Shown here in pieces: positions 45,001-54,022 of a stretch of DNA of 64,000 nucleotides (positions within the stretch are counted from its first letter, which is position 1; every line of letters starts with the position of its first letter). The notes beneath the pieces were generated by a model. It was not told where the DNA came from, did not search any database, and saw nothing but the letters and a program-made list of their open reading frames with translations. Origin of the DNA: Bacteroidota bacterium (GTDB lineage: Bacteria; Bacteroidota; Bacteroidia; Chitinophagales; Chitinophagaceae); the NCBI GenBank assembly GCA_016706595.1, contig JADJJH010000007.1, forward strand, positions 524,475-588,474, read 5' to 3'. The position numbers and the translations under genes were made by a program.

Positions 45001-46433
45001 GTAACCTGTCCATGCATCATATTACTTGCATTCGGTGTTTCTGCATACAATAATCCAGTTGGAAGGTTGCTCACATAACTTCCGTCAAAGCTTGCATATA
45101 TCCCTGAACCTTGGAATTTATCATAATAAGTATATGTAAGTATCTCTGCATCGATTAATGATTGTGGGTACTGGTAAAGACCTTTACCATAATCTGTCAA
45201 CCAATTTGTAGTGTAAAATTCATCTGCTGGAGTTGCGGTAATGGAATTAGAGATTAAGTCTTGTAAGACTTGTCTAGTGCTTGCGCTATTGAAAAGACCT
45301 GTCAATTTAGTACGTCCTAATTGATCATAAATAATAAAATTCCATTGATTTGCTAATCGAAGATTTCCATCTTGAGATAACACAATCCGGTCTTCCTTGT
45401 CATAAATTAAATGCTCCCAATCTTTACCCGGAATCTTCTTTTCTATCATCCTCCCTCTCTCATCATAGATATATTGAAAACATAATTCATTTAGTAAATC
45501 TGTTGTGGGAATCCAACCTAAGCTACCTTGTAGTTGTTCAACTGCAAGGGGTGGAATAACAAATCGCAACTGATCTAAATCATCATAAACATAATATGTT
45601 TTTAGATAAATCGGAGTAGTCCCGACTATTTTCTCAAGCCTGCTTTGCATAATTAATTTACCTCCTTTATCTTTATATACAACTACTTTCCCTTGATCTT
45701 CATCTGTGGTAGTTTCTTTAGATAGTTCACCACTAGCATATGTGATACTAGTCAATGGTTCATCAGCAATTACATTCCAAATCTGAACTTCATTACTAAC
45801 ATTAGTTTCATATTCATTTGTAATTCCTAATCCAACCCATGAATTTCCGGGCGCAAAAGATACCAATGGCCTATTTAGTGGTGAGTTATCGTATTCAACT
45901 TTTGAATATCTAATTTTATCATTCACATAGGTTCCTGTCCCTGCAAAAGACTGTGTATTATAAAATGAATTTAGCTCAGAAAAAGGTGATTCTTTAAATT
46001 TACCTAAGTTCGTTGTACTTGCATACGGTAGGTATTGTGTACTCACCCTTCCAAATGCATCGTAAACTTTTGTTTGAACCAAATCTTTTGTACTACTACT
46101 ACCTTTTTTTTGAACTGATTGCAAACTTCTGCCTAACCCATCAAAATACTCAGTGCTAACATTGATCTGGTTTAATGCCAAGGTCATGTTTATTTGACTT
46201 ACATTTTGTTCCGGATATTTAAGTACATAAATACGCATAAAATTTCTTTTACCCCCTAATGCATTTGATGAATAGTCTGCGGGCAAAGGGTCAGGAGTAT
46301 TAATAATTCCACTGCTTGTTGGTACAGGAATATTATTTCCAGGTTGAGCAAAGCATCTTTGTGGTAACAACAAAGACAATAGTATATAAATTCCTTTTAA
46401 GGCTGTTATATATTTTATTATAGATATTTTCAT
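42012..46433 (-). CDS. RHS/YD-repeat protein with uncharacterised C-terminal tail
   Basis: 1473 residues. A signal peptide (cleavage near CFAQ) and DUF6443-like start precede a long array of YD repeats (YDAFGRVST, YDERGRMIEKK, YDATGNKLRK), then the core with DHLGNVRATV, HYYPFGLTM and MQDPQIGRWSSMDPLAD, ending at DPDG. The tail is 238 residues, rich in charged helices with KWAGAAYIVAKQMTLMD and TLHREQFDIVQPIYEAW; I recall similar tails in other Bacteroidota RHS proteins but know no function. The tail differs completely from that of the RHS protein in operon 1. Stop codon overlaps the next gene. Confidence 0.85.
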   Translation of the reverse strand: MKISIIKYITALKGIYILLSLLLPQRCFAQPGNNIPVPTSSGIINTPDPLPADYSSNALGGKRNFMRIYVLKYPEQNVSQINMTLALNQINVSTEYFDGLGRSLQSVQKKGSSSTKDLVQTKVYDAFGRVSTQYLPYASTTNLGKFKESPFSELNSFYNTQSFAGTGTYVNDKIRYSKVEYDNSPLNRPLVSFAPGNSWVGLGITNEYETNVSNEVQIWNVIADEPLTSITYASGELSKETTTDEDQGKVVVYKDKGGKLIMQSRLEKIVGTTPIYLKTYYVYDDLDQLRFVIPPLAVEQLQGSLGWIPTTDLLNELCFQYIYDERGRMIEKKIPGKDWEHLIYDKEDRIVLSQDGNLRLANQWNFIIYDQLGRTKLTGLFNSASTRQVLQDLISNSITATPADEFYTTNWLTDYGKGLYQYPQSLIDAEILTYTYYDKFQGSGIYASFDGSYVSNLPTGLLYAETPNASNMMHGQVTGSSVKIINPGTLVPWINSNSFYDKKGRVIQTKQGNAVSGIDITTSMYDFSNKILASYIFHNNPIANLPLSGSSMYNTSGILNRYNYDYLGRLTNIYSNVNNLGEMPIVYNQYDALGRLSNKHLGGSTENQVFSYNLRGLLTGINPDWVKTTNPSWTNYFGEILCYDQGFAQPRYNGNIAGVLWRGAEVNKGQRAYGYNYDYTNRLTHAEFRENAIVSNSWTNTWTKNDLDFTVSNILYDANGNIQTMNQRGPGSTNPVDMDVLDYSYKTIGSIPTNQLATVTDNTTDNITNNGSNHDFKDGTNTSDDYEYDVNGNLISDINKDINSITYTYLNKPELINFGNGNTITYIYDATGNKLRKIAIDQVNGEEVLTDYINGHIYKTTNLGGNSTSELEYIIHDEGRIRPMVTSSLQESYTYDFFVKDHLGNVRATVNAVPTTGVPSVLDYIATMEPEWQPQEEELFDDMGNVISYRPGGTDPGNTRCIVLHGDDPARRIGTSMMLRVMPRDKFTVKTHAYYNTATLNEPIGPEELIQNIIQSLSNYNQGASAIGDLTNAQVIDYSFNNPNFLPAFNILKNNATDPLKPTAYINYLFFDDNFRFIPSLSGIIQVNTDNAWHELWTGPIPIEIDRPGYLYAFHSAEGMFKVYFDDYDLTYFQGSLLEETHYYPFGLTMGMPTSYTTTGVDQKYKFTTKELQRDEFTDGTGIKFGLEWYDYGARMQDPQIGRWSSMDPLADVEPCWSPYRAFYDNPITFIDPDGLLEYESAEAFAKANEGKTWDKDRGKGDWLRSDRENNTDIWGNANKYNLQQKDGYNQYNSIEQRAGFYGWYAVQEDLRGGETKWAGAAYIVAKQMTLMDIFYKNGDLQMLYGAKNAKDLNSFANAGNKAIFNDVFDNLRDNLNEAAKKGEAAQKWDMQTLHREQFDIVQPIYEAWVKYNPKLNNYLQEFASYKGLSSVMRMPTQLKFEGNILKAQDRYNHGMNKVVPFYEMSRKAQRPR

Positions 46434-46451
46434 TTTAGGTTATTTAATAAA

Positions 46452-49400
46452 TTAATCGATAGCATTAATGCCGTATTCATTTTTACTTAGAATATCTCCA
46501 AATTGATCTCTAACACATTTTAAACGTCCAGTTTCATCGAAATCAAAGTAGTTAATTTTGTTATTTTCATCACATTTCGTTGCTAAACCGACAAGCGGTA
46601 TATATGTGGCCGTCAGCATTCGTGATTCTTCCGGATATAATCTTAACTCATCTATATAAGCTCCATTTCCTTTAATCTCAAAATCACTGATATTTCCGCC
46701 ATGAAGTTGAAGTTTTATCTCACAGTATTTATAATGAGTAGATGCACCTATATCATAATCAGAAATTAACACATTGGCATTACTTGTAGAAGACAATAGA
46801 ATAGTCTGTCCCATGACTTCAATATGAGCGCTTGCAATAGATGGATCGATAGAATACCAAAAGGATAGAATAAATGGTCTCGCTGTAGTATTTGCAACTG
46901 ATGCACTATTTGACCAATTTATAATTCCTCCGAGAGTTGTGAGTTTAAAACATTTATTGCCTGTCGGTATTCTTTTTAATGTTGGCAAAGTTGTTCCATC
47001 AACAACGTTGGCAAGGTCATATGTCCAATTTCCTTTAAATTCTGTCTCAAAGCTAGAATATGCAATATCGATTGCTTTAGCATTAGTAGCCTTACAAGTC
47101 ATAAATTCATAGTTATAATCCCAAAGATAGCTAACGGGTTTGCCAGAACTCGTTTGTCCTTCTAATAAATTACCATTCTTGTCAAATATATTTAAGCTAA
47201 ATTCTTTTATTAAATGAGAATCAAAATTCATAGTGAAGCCAGAAGCAACTGATGTTGCTTGATAACCTATAAATGGATTGTTAGTTTGCAATTTGTAGAC
47301 TTTATCTAATACTGTTAAATGCTCACCTGAAATGGGCACAGTGTAGTCTTTAAAAGCACTATACTTAGCACTGACAACCTTTGAAACTGAAGGCGATTCG
47401 CTCTTCAATGTATAAGTTTCTATGGGGACTGTGTGGATATGTTTTTCTTGAAGATTATGCAACCCTTTAATTGAACCGAAATACGATGTGAAAGGGATTG
47501 TATAATCACTAGCATATTTTGTGTAAGTACAATATTCATTACCTTTAGAATCAAAATTTTTAATTCGTGTTGGTTGCATATGTGAAGCATTATCATAAAA
47601 ATAATCACTTTGTGTAGAAATCACACCTGAAGATAAGTAGCTCTTTTTCTCTTCTGACTCTTTACTTATCCATTCAAGAGGAAATCTGTATTCTGTCTGA
47701 AGAAAAGAATATTCAGTAGGTACTGAATACCCTGTAGGAGAAAACATTGAAGTAGAAATGCAATCAGTGCAGCCTTTGTATTTTGCTTCAATACCAGTAA
47801 AATATGAATGATTCCCATTACTATTACCATTAGTATGTACATTTTGTGTGTACGTATTAATTTCTTCTGAAACTAAATCATCCGTTGAATTATACACTTT
47901 CTTATTTAACAATAACCCACGTCTCCACATTGGGTCAAATTGAAGTATTGAATTAGATGGAAATGACATAAAATCTGTGAATTGATATAGATTCTTCCCG
48001 TTTGAGTTTCCTGATATTGATTCAAAATTTTCTGTAACAAATGAATAGTTAATATGCGATCCATTATTAAGCGAGTAAAAACTATTTGAACTATAAGTCG
48101 TAGCCATAAATGGTGTCCACCCCGAACAATTACTATAAGGATTGCTAATACTAGTAAGTATACAAGTTGGCACAAAAACTGAAGTATTTGATGCATTACA
48201 TAAAATTGTTGAAGTTATTTGTTGGCAATTAGGCATAAAAGCTAGGTCTAATGCATATATGGTAAGCAATTCACGATAAAAAGGTAATGAAAAGATTTGA
48301 CCAGAGCTCCCAATTTCTGGCGCCGGTTTATTATAAGCATAATTAGTTATAATGCTATTTGAAGGACTGAAGGGATCAACTTTTTTAACTTGCTTCACCC
48401 TTAACCCACCCACGAGATCATCTGGACTTTGCGAAGTTGACGGAATTTGAATAGAAAGGTTTCCATTAATAATAAATCCTCCCATCTTTGAAGAACACTC
48501 AAGTATATAATCCCCTGGCATTAATGTAAAATACTTTGTTTGAGTTAATGAATTTACGTTATTAAGATTTATTACTTTAATGGCTGTGCCAATTATTGTG
48601 CCTGATCCAATATCATATTTAAATACTTTAACGCAACTTGCCCCATGTGAAACTGTCAATGGCCAATCAACTGATAGACCACAAGGGGTTAAATCCGCTT
48701 GAAAAGTAGTACCAACTCCATTAATGCAACTTATTGGCACACTTATAATAGTGTTTGAAAGAGCCGATTGAGGGCTAGTCAAAATGCATGAATTTGGAAT
48801 GGTTTCAAAATGTTGCGAAATATTTTGGGTTGTATATGTCGTAATTGTACTCTGAGTAGGAAATATTCTATTGCTTTCAAATTCATATTCAATGAAACCA
48901 CCTGTCGGTAATTCTATCTTTTCAAGTACCCATGCTTTAACTTTTAATTCATTGACTTCTCTATTAGCGAATGGATTTCCTGTTTGAGTACTTGTATGAG
49001 GAAGCAACGATTGGTTGGAAGTAGCACCATTGAAAAAACCCCAGTGATCCTGAGCATAAGAGTACAATGATGGTAATTTAGTTGCATTATAAGTGAATTG
49101 GTATTTTTCTAATGCTGAATTATTATTTATAATACCAAGTGTGTTATTGATCTCTATATTATCTAACCTTAAACGTTTATTATCATAGGTAGTAGATGAA
49201 GAATTTGTAGAATTGAAATAAGAATAATTAAAATTAATTTCCTTAATTAAATCTCCATTAATATTTGAAACCTTGATCTCATTAACCTTTGGTATTACCA
49301 TTGTAAGTGATGGCACACTTTGTACAACATCTTCTCTATTATTACCATTTATATCAGTAAAATTAACCTCTCCGTTTTTAAACACTATTTTGTTGACCTG

Positions 49401-50282
49401 TTTCCCATGTATTATTGTATTGTAATAATGGTTATCTATGTTGCCACACCATAGGTCTTGAATAACAGGATTATTAGGGTCAATTGCAAGAAATCTAGCA
49501 GTTTGGGAATGACCTGCATCAGTTTGATACAGAGTATTACTATATTCAAATTCAATTTTATCGGTAAGATTCGCATTGACAATTTTTGATAAAAACCATG
49601 ATGTTTTATTGAAATTCACTGTTGAACTTCCTCCCGAAGTAGATTTGGTTCTTGTTTCCTCAAATTCTAAGAAATAATATCTATCTCCATTTTCTATGGT
49701 AATAACAAAAGGATAAACAATCCCAAGTTCATTTACGCTTTCTTCAATGAGGTAATTTTTCTTAGGAAAAGTAAAAATTGTACCGTTTATTTTTGTAAAT
49801 CTCACTGCATGTCCATTTGCACTGAAAGAATAAATATCAGGAACTCCATCAAACCCAGGTCCAATTGCCTCAGCTAAGTCAACCAAATCTTCATAACTGG
49901 TAGTGTTATAATTTGAATTTAATTCGCCCTGCCAAAGATTACCTCCTCTTGTAGAGTAAGAATTATTATCCTCAATTCCTTGTATTCTTCTAGAAATAAT
50001 TCCACATGAATTCAAAGACCAACCAAGTCCGACTTCAGTTGCTACTTGATTCACTCTAATCCCTCCTGCATCATAGTTTATAGAAATAGGAAATGTTAAG
50101 CTTCCCGATTTTATTTCATAAAGCGGAATATTTATCTGAGGAACTCCTGTCGCATAATTTACTGTATTATCTAGGTACTGATTCATTGCTGACACTGATG
50201 GTGATGGCAACTTAAAATCTATCTGAGCAAAAATTTTAATTACCGATAAAGTAAGCACAAGTGCTAAAATACATTTCTTCAT
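46452..50282 (-). CDS. large exported RHS-associated (SpvB-like) protein, operon 2
   Basis: 1276 residues from ATG 50282, which opens a clear signal peptide (MKKCILALVLTLSVIKIFAQ); the frame is open to 50435 but that extension overlaps the preceding gene. The N-terminal part (TGVPQINIPLYEIKSGSLTFPISINYDAGGI... and EVGLGWSL) is the paralogue of the protein at 36.5-40.1 kb. The C-terminus ends with RHS-like strands (TKCDENNKINYFDFDETGR). It precedes its RHS core partner by 18 bp, the same gap as in operon 1. Function as shell subunit is inferred. Confidence 0.78.
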   Translation of the reverse strand: MKKCILALVLTLSVIKIFAQIDFKLPSPSVSAMNQYLDNTVNYATGVPQINIPLYEIKSGSLTFPISINYDAGGIRVNQVATEVGLGWSLNSCGIISRRIQGIEDNNSYSTRGGNLWQGELNSNYNTTSYEDLVDLAEAIGPGFDGVPDIYSFSANGHAVRFTKINGTIFTFPKKNYLIEESVNELGIVYPFVITIENGDRYYFLEFEETRTKSTSGGSSTVNFNKTSWFLSKIVNANLTDKIEFEYSNTLYQTDAGHSQTARFLAIDPNNPVIQDLWCGNIDNHYYNTIIHGKQVNKIVFKNGEVNFTDINGNNREDVVQSVPSLTMVIPKVNEIKVSNINGDLIKEINFNYSYFNSTNSSSTTYDNKRLRLDNIEINNTLGIINNNSALEKYQFTYNATKLPSLYSYAQDHWGFFNGATSNQSLLPHTSTQTGNPFANREVNELKVKAWVLEKIELPTGGFIEYEFESNRIFPTQSTITTYTTQNISQHFETIPNSCILTSPQSALSNTIISVPISCINGVGTTFQADLTPCGLSVDWPLTVSHGASCVKVFKYDIGSGTIIGTAIKVINLNNVNSLTQTKYFTLMPGDYILECSSKMGGFIINGNLSIQIPSTSQSPDDLVGGLRVKQVKKVDPFSPSNSIITNYAYNKPAPEIGSSGQIFSLPFYRELLTIYALDLAFMPNCQQITSTILCNASNTSVFVPTCILTSISNPYSNCSGWTPFMATTYSSNSFYSLNNGSHINYSFVTENFESISGNSNGKNLYQFTDFMSFPSNSILQFDPMWRRGLLLNKKVYNSTDDLVSEEINTYTQNVHTNGNSNGNHSYFTGIEAKYKGCTDCISTSMFSPTGYSVPTEYSFLQTEYRFPLEWISKESEEKKSYLSSGVISTQSDYFYDNASHMQPTRIKNFDSKGNEYCTYTKYASDYTIPFTSYFGSIKGLHNLQEKHIHTVPIETYTLKSESPSVSKVVSAKYSAFKDYTVPISGEHLTVLDKVYKLQTNNPFIGYQATSVASGFTMNFDSHLIKEFSLNIFDKNGNLLEGQTSSGKPVSYLWDYNYEFMTCKATNAKAIDIAYSSFETEFKGNWTYDLANVVDGTTLPTLKRIPTGNKCFKLTTLGGIINWSNSASVANTTARPFILSFWYSIDPSIASAHIEVMGQTILLSSTSNANVLISDYDIGASTHYKYCEIKLQLHGGNISDFEIKGNGAYIDELRLYPEESRMLTATYIPLVGLATKCDENNKINYFDFDETGRLKCVRDQFGDILSKNEYGINAID

Positions 50283-50304
50283 ATTTAGATTTTTTAATAA
50301 TTCA

Positions 50305-51534
50305 TCAATTTTTTTTCCAACCAAACCTCCAAATAACCGGTGTACTTGCATTACCAGATTTCCAGAGAAAGTCGTAGGCGAGCAACATTGTTCCTGAATA
50401 TTTAGAATTGATTTTATATGTCTTTTGAATACCACAATATGCTATATCTCTATAGTACTTTGTGGTAGTAATTAATTGTTGAGGAATACCATCAGTAGCA
50501 GGAATTAATTTTGTGTCCTGATAGTTTTTATACACTCTCTCGTAACCTACTTGACCACTAATGCCAAATATCCATTTCACATTGGCATTTACCCCAATTC
50601 GTAATCCTTCAAAACTTAATTTAATATTTTGCCAGTTTGTTCCCATTCCCAAAGAACCTCCGGCAACAAAACTATATGTTAGTCTTGGCGTATGTTTAAA
50701 TCCTAGTTGAGCATTCATTTCAAGTATTGCAGGCAGATCATTATTTGATTTTAAAACTTGCCAATTATAGCTTTTCTCTAATCGTAACCTTAATGGTAAT
50801 TCTCTCATAGAATTTACCTTAAAACTTGGTTTCTTAATTTTATGAAGTGCATCTTTAGCCTTAGTTATATCTTGTTTTACTTTTTTGATATCTTCAACTT
50901 GCTTTTTTACTTGCGTATTTAATTCTTGCAATTTTTCAGATGAATTTCCAATTTGTGTACTCAATTGCTTGTTTACTTGTCGCTTAGTTTGATAGCCCAT
51001 TTTCTCTAAATCTCCTGCACTTAAATTGTTCTGTATACTCCCATTCGAATTTTGCTTTCCTGCCAATGAATAATGAGAATTTGAAAGATGTTCTTCAAAA
51101 CCCTTCATCCCCCTTAAATAATTTAAAGCCTTTTCTTCTAAGATACTTGGATCATTAGCAATATTCTTAAATGCTTTTAATTGTTGCTGATAATAATAAG
51201 TTTGTTTTTCAATTCCTTTGATATTACCAAACCCTTTATACTGTGAAGTAATACTCTGAATTTGATTATTCAATGCTTGATTGTAATCAAGTTTTTCTTG
51301 CAACGAATTTAACTCTTCCAATTTTGAAGTTTCAAAACCAATTTTATCAAATACAGACTTAGCTGTGTTAAGTTTTGATGTTGCGTAATTCTCTATCTTT
51401 TTCAAACTGTCGATGGTTGATGTCAAGCTACTTTTTGCTTTTTTCAAGCTTGCCTCTTTACTATTTGCTTTTAACTCTTCAAACCCTCCATCTTGCTTAA
51501 GTCGCGAATACAGAACAGAATCCTTTTGTTTCAC
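50305..51534 (-). CDS. coiled-coil plus outer-membrane beta-barrel protein, lacks own signal peptide
   Basis: 409 codons from GTG 51534. The first 240 residues are long coiled-coil helices (VEDIKKVKQDITKAKDALHK and similar), followed by a beta-barrel-like region (PRLTYSFVAGGSLGMG, VKWIFGISGQVGYERV) ending in WRFGWKKN. There is no signal peptide. The upstream 79-codon gene has a signal peptide and starts a coiled coil that would run on into this frame, so the two are probably one gene, about 480 residues, split by a one-base shift, or expressed by frameshifting or re-initiation. It lies 22 bp before the RHS-associated gene. Confidence 0.65.
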   Translation of the reverse strand: MKQKDSVLYSRLKQDGGFEELKANSKEASLKKAKSSLTSTIDSLKKIENYATSKLNTAKSVFDKIGFETSKLEELNSLQEKLDYNQALNNQIQSITSQYKGFGNIKGIEKQTYYYQQQLKAFKNIANDPSILEEKALNYLRGMKGFEEHLSNSHYSLAGKQNSNGSIQNNLSAGDLEKMGYQTKRQVNKQLSTQIGNSSEKLQELNTQVKKQVEDIKKVKQDITKAKDALHKIKKPSFKVNSMRELPLRLRLEKSYNWQVLKSNNDLPAILEMNAQLGFKHTPRLTYSFVAGGSLGMGTNWQNIKLSFEGLRIGVNANVKWIFGISGQVGYERVYKNYQDTKLIPATDGIPQQLITTTKYYRDIAYCGIQKTYKINSKYSGTMLLAYDFLWKSGNASTPVIWRFGWKKN

Positions 51535-51770
51535 TTTTTCAAAAAGCGTTTTTCTTTTTTTGCTAATCGTTTTAATTCTATTTGTGATTTTCTTTCATAT
51601 CTATTAGCTAGATTTTGTAATTTTTGTAATCTAGAATTAAGATATTTTCTAGAGTTTTGAATAAGTCCAAGTGAATCATTTGATGAAGGCCTCACCTTTA
51701 CATAAGATTGCGCATCAGATACCAAATATTGAAGCATGCAAATAAGTACTATGAGTAGAAGCCGATTCAT
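51531..51770 (-). CDS. signal peptide and coiled-coil start, probably 5' part of the next gene
   Basis: 79 residues: signal peptide (MNRLLLIVLICMLQYLVSDAQ) and a Lys/Leu-rich coiled coil up to KKEKRFLKK, where a TGA stops it. The next frame begins with GTG overlapping this TGA (GTGA) and continues the coiled coil. The junction sequence TTG-AAA-AAG-TGA allows a -1 slip from AAA-AAG straight into the downstream frame. I consider an indel, a slippery site and stop-start coupling all possible. First gene of RHS operon 2. Confidence 0.6.
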   Translation of the reverse strand: MNRLLLIVLICMLQYLVSDAQSYVKVRPSSNDSLGLIQNSRKYLNSRLQKLQNLANRYERKSQIELKRLAKKEKRFLKK

Positions 51771-51839
51771 TAAAAATTCGTTTTAATGATGAAATATTTA
51801 TTGTAAGTGGATTTCATTAAATGTTAGTTTGGTTTCTTG

Positions 51840-51968
51840 ATTTCACTTTTTCAAACACAAGGTAGTAATTCAATTAATACCTTTTCGAGTAAGTTCATAA
51901 ACAGGTATTCTAATTTCATAAACACGTCGTTTTAGGTCATGGATGCGTTTTTGCATGTTGAAACACGC
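51840..51968 (-). repeat. duplicated upstream block of RHS operon 2 with three 21-bp-phased repeats
   Basis: This block matches 40246-40375 upstream of RHS operon 1. AGTTCAT (51892-51898), ATTTCAT (51913-51919) and AGGTCAT (51934-51940) keep exactly the 21-bp spacing seen there, although the units have diverged. It lies 120-170 bp before the first gene at 51770. Conservation of spacing over sequence supports a binding-site array. Confidence 0.7.
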
Positions 51969-52081
51969 AAAATATTAGACTATATTTTAATCTTCATTTT
52001 CACTTTTGGAATACACTTTTCATTACAGTCAGTGTAATTAATTACCATACAAATATGTAAACAGAATCAATCATAAAGTAA

Positions 52082-52114
52082 GTAATTATACGTAGTCATA
52101 TTACGTATAATTAC
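52082..52114. repeat. perfect 13-bp inverted repeat
   Basis: GTAATTATACGTA (52082-52094) and TACGTATAATTAC (52102-52114) are perfect inverted repeats with a 7-bp spacer, in the 525-bp gap between RHS operon 2 and the gene at 52.3 kb. No T-tract follows on either side, so an operator or cruciform-type site is more likely than a terminator. Confidence 0.55.
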
Positions 52115-52295
52115 GTTTACATATACTACAACAATGTATGAACTATATGATTGGCATGATCGATTAATAAAATTACCAACAATTCATTTTTAAGACTTTG
52201 TATTTTCCACAAATGGCACAATGTATAATTATTGCTATAAAACAAGGGGAAGATTTGTTTGCAAATGAGTACTAATGTGCAAGGAATAGAGTCAG

Positions 52296-52871
52296 CTATT
52301 TAATTGCTACAATAGTTGAATAAAGAGCGATTAATCTATAATTCACTCTGTAAATTCTAAATGCAATCCAGTGTAAATCTTTATGATTCATCTTATTCAT
52401 TAATTCTGTTTGAACAAAGACATCTTCATCTTTGTGAGCAATTACATTATTTCTAATAGTTTTAAGCAAATAACCTGAATTCTTTTTAATATCGTTGAAT
52501 TCAGTTCTTATTTCTTTAAGTTCCTCTTTATTTAGAAGTATTGAATTTTGCAATTCGTTAGAATTTAATTCTTTGCCGATAAATTTTCCAATCTTTTGTA
52601 ATAGCTCATACGCTCCAAGTGAAACAACTCTTGTAAAATAGTTGGCCTCATACTGATTACTACACACAATTGATAACTCTAAGTATTTTAAGCCAATTAT
52701 GAAATCATTTTGATGAAGGACAAGAAATAAAATTGAATCCAATCTGTCCTTAATTAATTTATCCTTTTCTGGTTCAAGAATTTTCGGATAAACTTTGATA
52801 GTTTTGATTAGATTATTTAGTTCGATTAATTGGTTGTCATACTCTGAAATTCTTTGCATAAGATTATCCAT
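52296..52871 (-). CDS. helical protein with HEPN-like motif
   Basis: A 191-residue all-helical protein. The segment IRNNVIAHKDED near 140 has the RNxxxAH pattern found in HEPN-domain proteins, some of which are ribonucleases in toxin-antitoxin or phage-defence systems. No antitoxin-like partner is adjacent, and the charged helical context alone is not decisive. It is intact, unlike most genes further right. Function unknown. Confidence 0.6.
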   Translation of the reverse strand: MDNLMQRISEYDNQLIELNNLIKTIKVYPKILEPEKDKLIKDRLDSILFLVLHQNDFIIGLKYLELSIVCSNQYEANYFTRVVSLGAYELLQKIGKFIGKELNSNELQNSILLNKEELKEIRTEFNDIKKNSGYLLKTIRNNVIAHKDEDVFVQTELMNKMNHKDLHWIAFRIYRVNYRLIALYSTIVAIK

Positions 52872-52991
52872 ATCATTCGTTCAAATATTGTATTGGAAAT
52901 TATGAAATACCAATCAACCTTTCACCAAAGGGTAAATTAATAAACAGAACTTAAATCTATCTTCTCAATTGCAATGATGCCTATAGCTTGA

Positions 52992-54022
52992 TTATTGTAT
53001 TCTTTTAGGTGGTAATATTTTGATAGGTTTAAATGAAACTAAACTAAATGTTCCAGATACAAAAAAGTATCTTGGATCTTTATTTCCTGTACTAATAATG
53101 TTATATCCAATGTTCAATGCTTGAGCAAACTTGTACCTAGCAGATTTATCAAAACTTCCATCTGGCTTTTTGTCGTATCTATTAAAGCTTTGTCCTAAGA
53201 AGTTTATTACTAGTCCTAAGTTATTATTAGGCGATTGCTCATTACTAAATACTCCAAAATAATAAGGAGTAATAGCAAAGGGTAATTTTTTATTCTTTCG
53301 CCCACTTAACCAAAATTGTGGTGAAGAAATTGAAATTCTATAGTTGCTTACTGGCTTTACGGGTGAGATATATCCATCATTTTGTCCATTGGTTGAAATA
53401 TTATTGTCATAATAAAATGTGTTCGGTTGTTTTTGATATGGTGTGAGTTTATCAGTTAATATTGAATACTGATAAGTACCTGATAATGAGATAGCAAATT
53501 TTGTAAGTCTAAAGAATGTCATATTAGCCTTTATGCCTGGGCTAATTCTATTTGTCCTTTTTTTCCGAATTGTTGAGTTATCGTATCATAAAAATTGAAG
53601 TTTTGATACTCGCCAAAAGCAGAAATTGAATAGGTATTATAGAATCTAGATTTTGAAGTTGAGTTAATTAAAGAGTCAAAACCCCATGATAGTCCGAATT
53701 TAGCGAAGGAGAATAATTGGTTTTAGAGTTGAATATGAGTGTCGATTTTGTGTTATTGACAATGTTTCCTTTAATAAAAAGAACTTTGGATTTTGCCATT
53801 GTATAAACGGTATCATTAGTAGCATCATATACTACATAATATAATTTTTTATAGAAATTTCTAATCGGCGTAGTAATACCTACATTATTTGATGATAGTT
53901 GAGGCTGGACAGTTGTCGTGGTAACCCCAAATAAAAGTTGCCTTTTGAATCAGTTATTACATCTTGCCCATAAGTACTGGCAAAGAATAATAAAAAGATT
54001 TTCGTTAAATAGTATTTTTCAT
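52992..54022 (-). pseudogene. RHS-associated exported barrel protein, reading frame broken by one-base shifts
   Basis: Reading across frames from ATG 54022 gives a signal peptide (KIFLLFFASTYGQ), then DVITDSKGNFYLG, TTPIRNFYKKLYYVVYD, MAKSKVLFIKGNIVNNT, FAKFGLSWGFDS, YSISAFGEYQNFNFYD and, in one open frame of 176 codons (52992-53522), the rest of a beta-barrel. Four single-base losses explain the breaks: in an A5 run near 54015, a G4 run near 53925, a TT near 53695 and an A7 run near 53565. The type of protein is common beside Bacteroidota RHS genes. Whether gene decay or sequence error caused the shifts is open; homopolymer bias favours error. Confidence 0.65.

Noticed and set aside
47906..48196. 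96-codon frame in another frame of the RHS-associated gene
   Set aside because: Lies within a 1276-codon gene and has Ile/Leu-rich shadow composition.
50283..50435. N-terminal extension of the RHS-associated protein of operon 2
   Set aside because: Overlaps the upstream barrel gene and precedes a complete signal peptide at 50282.
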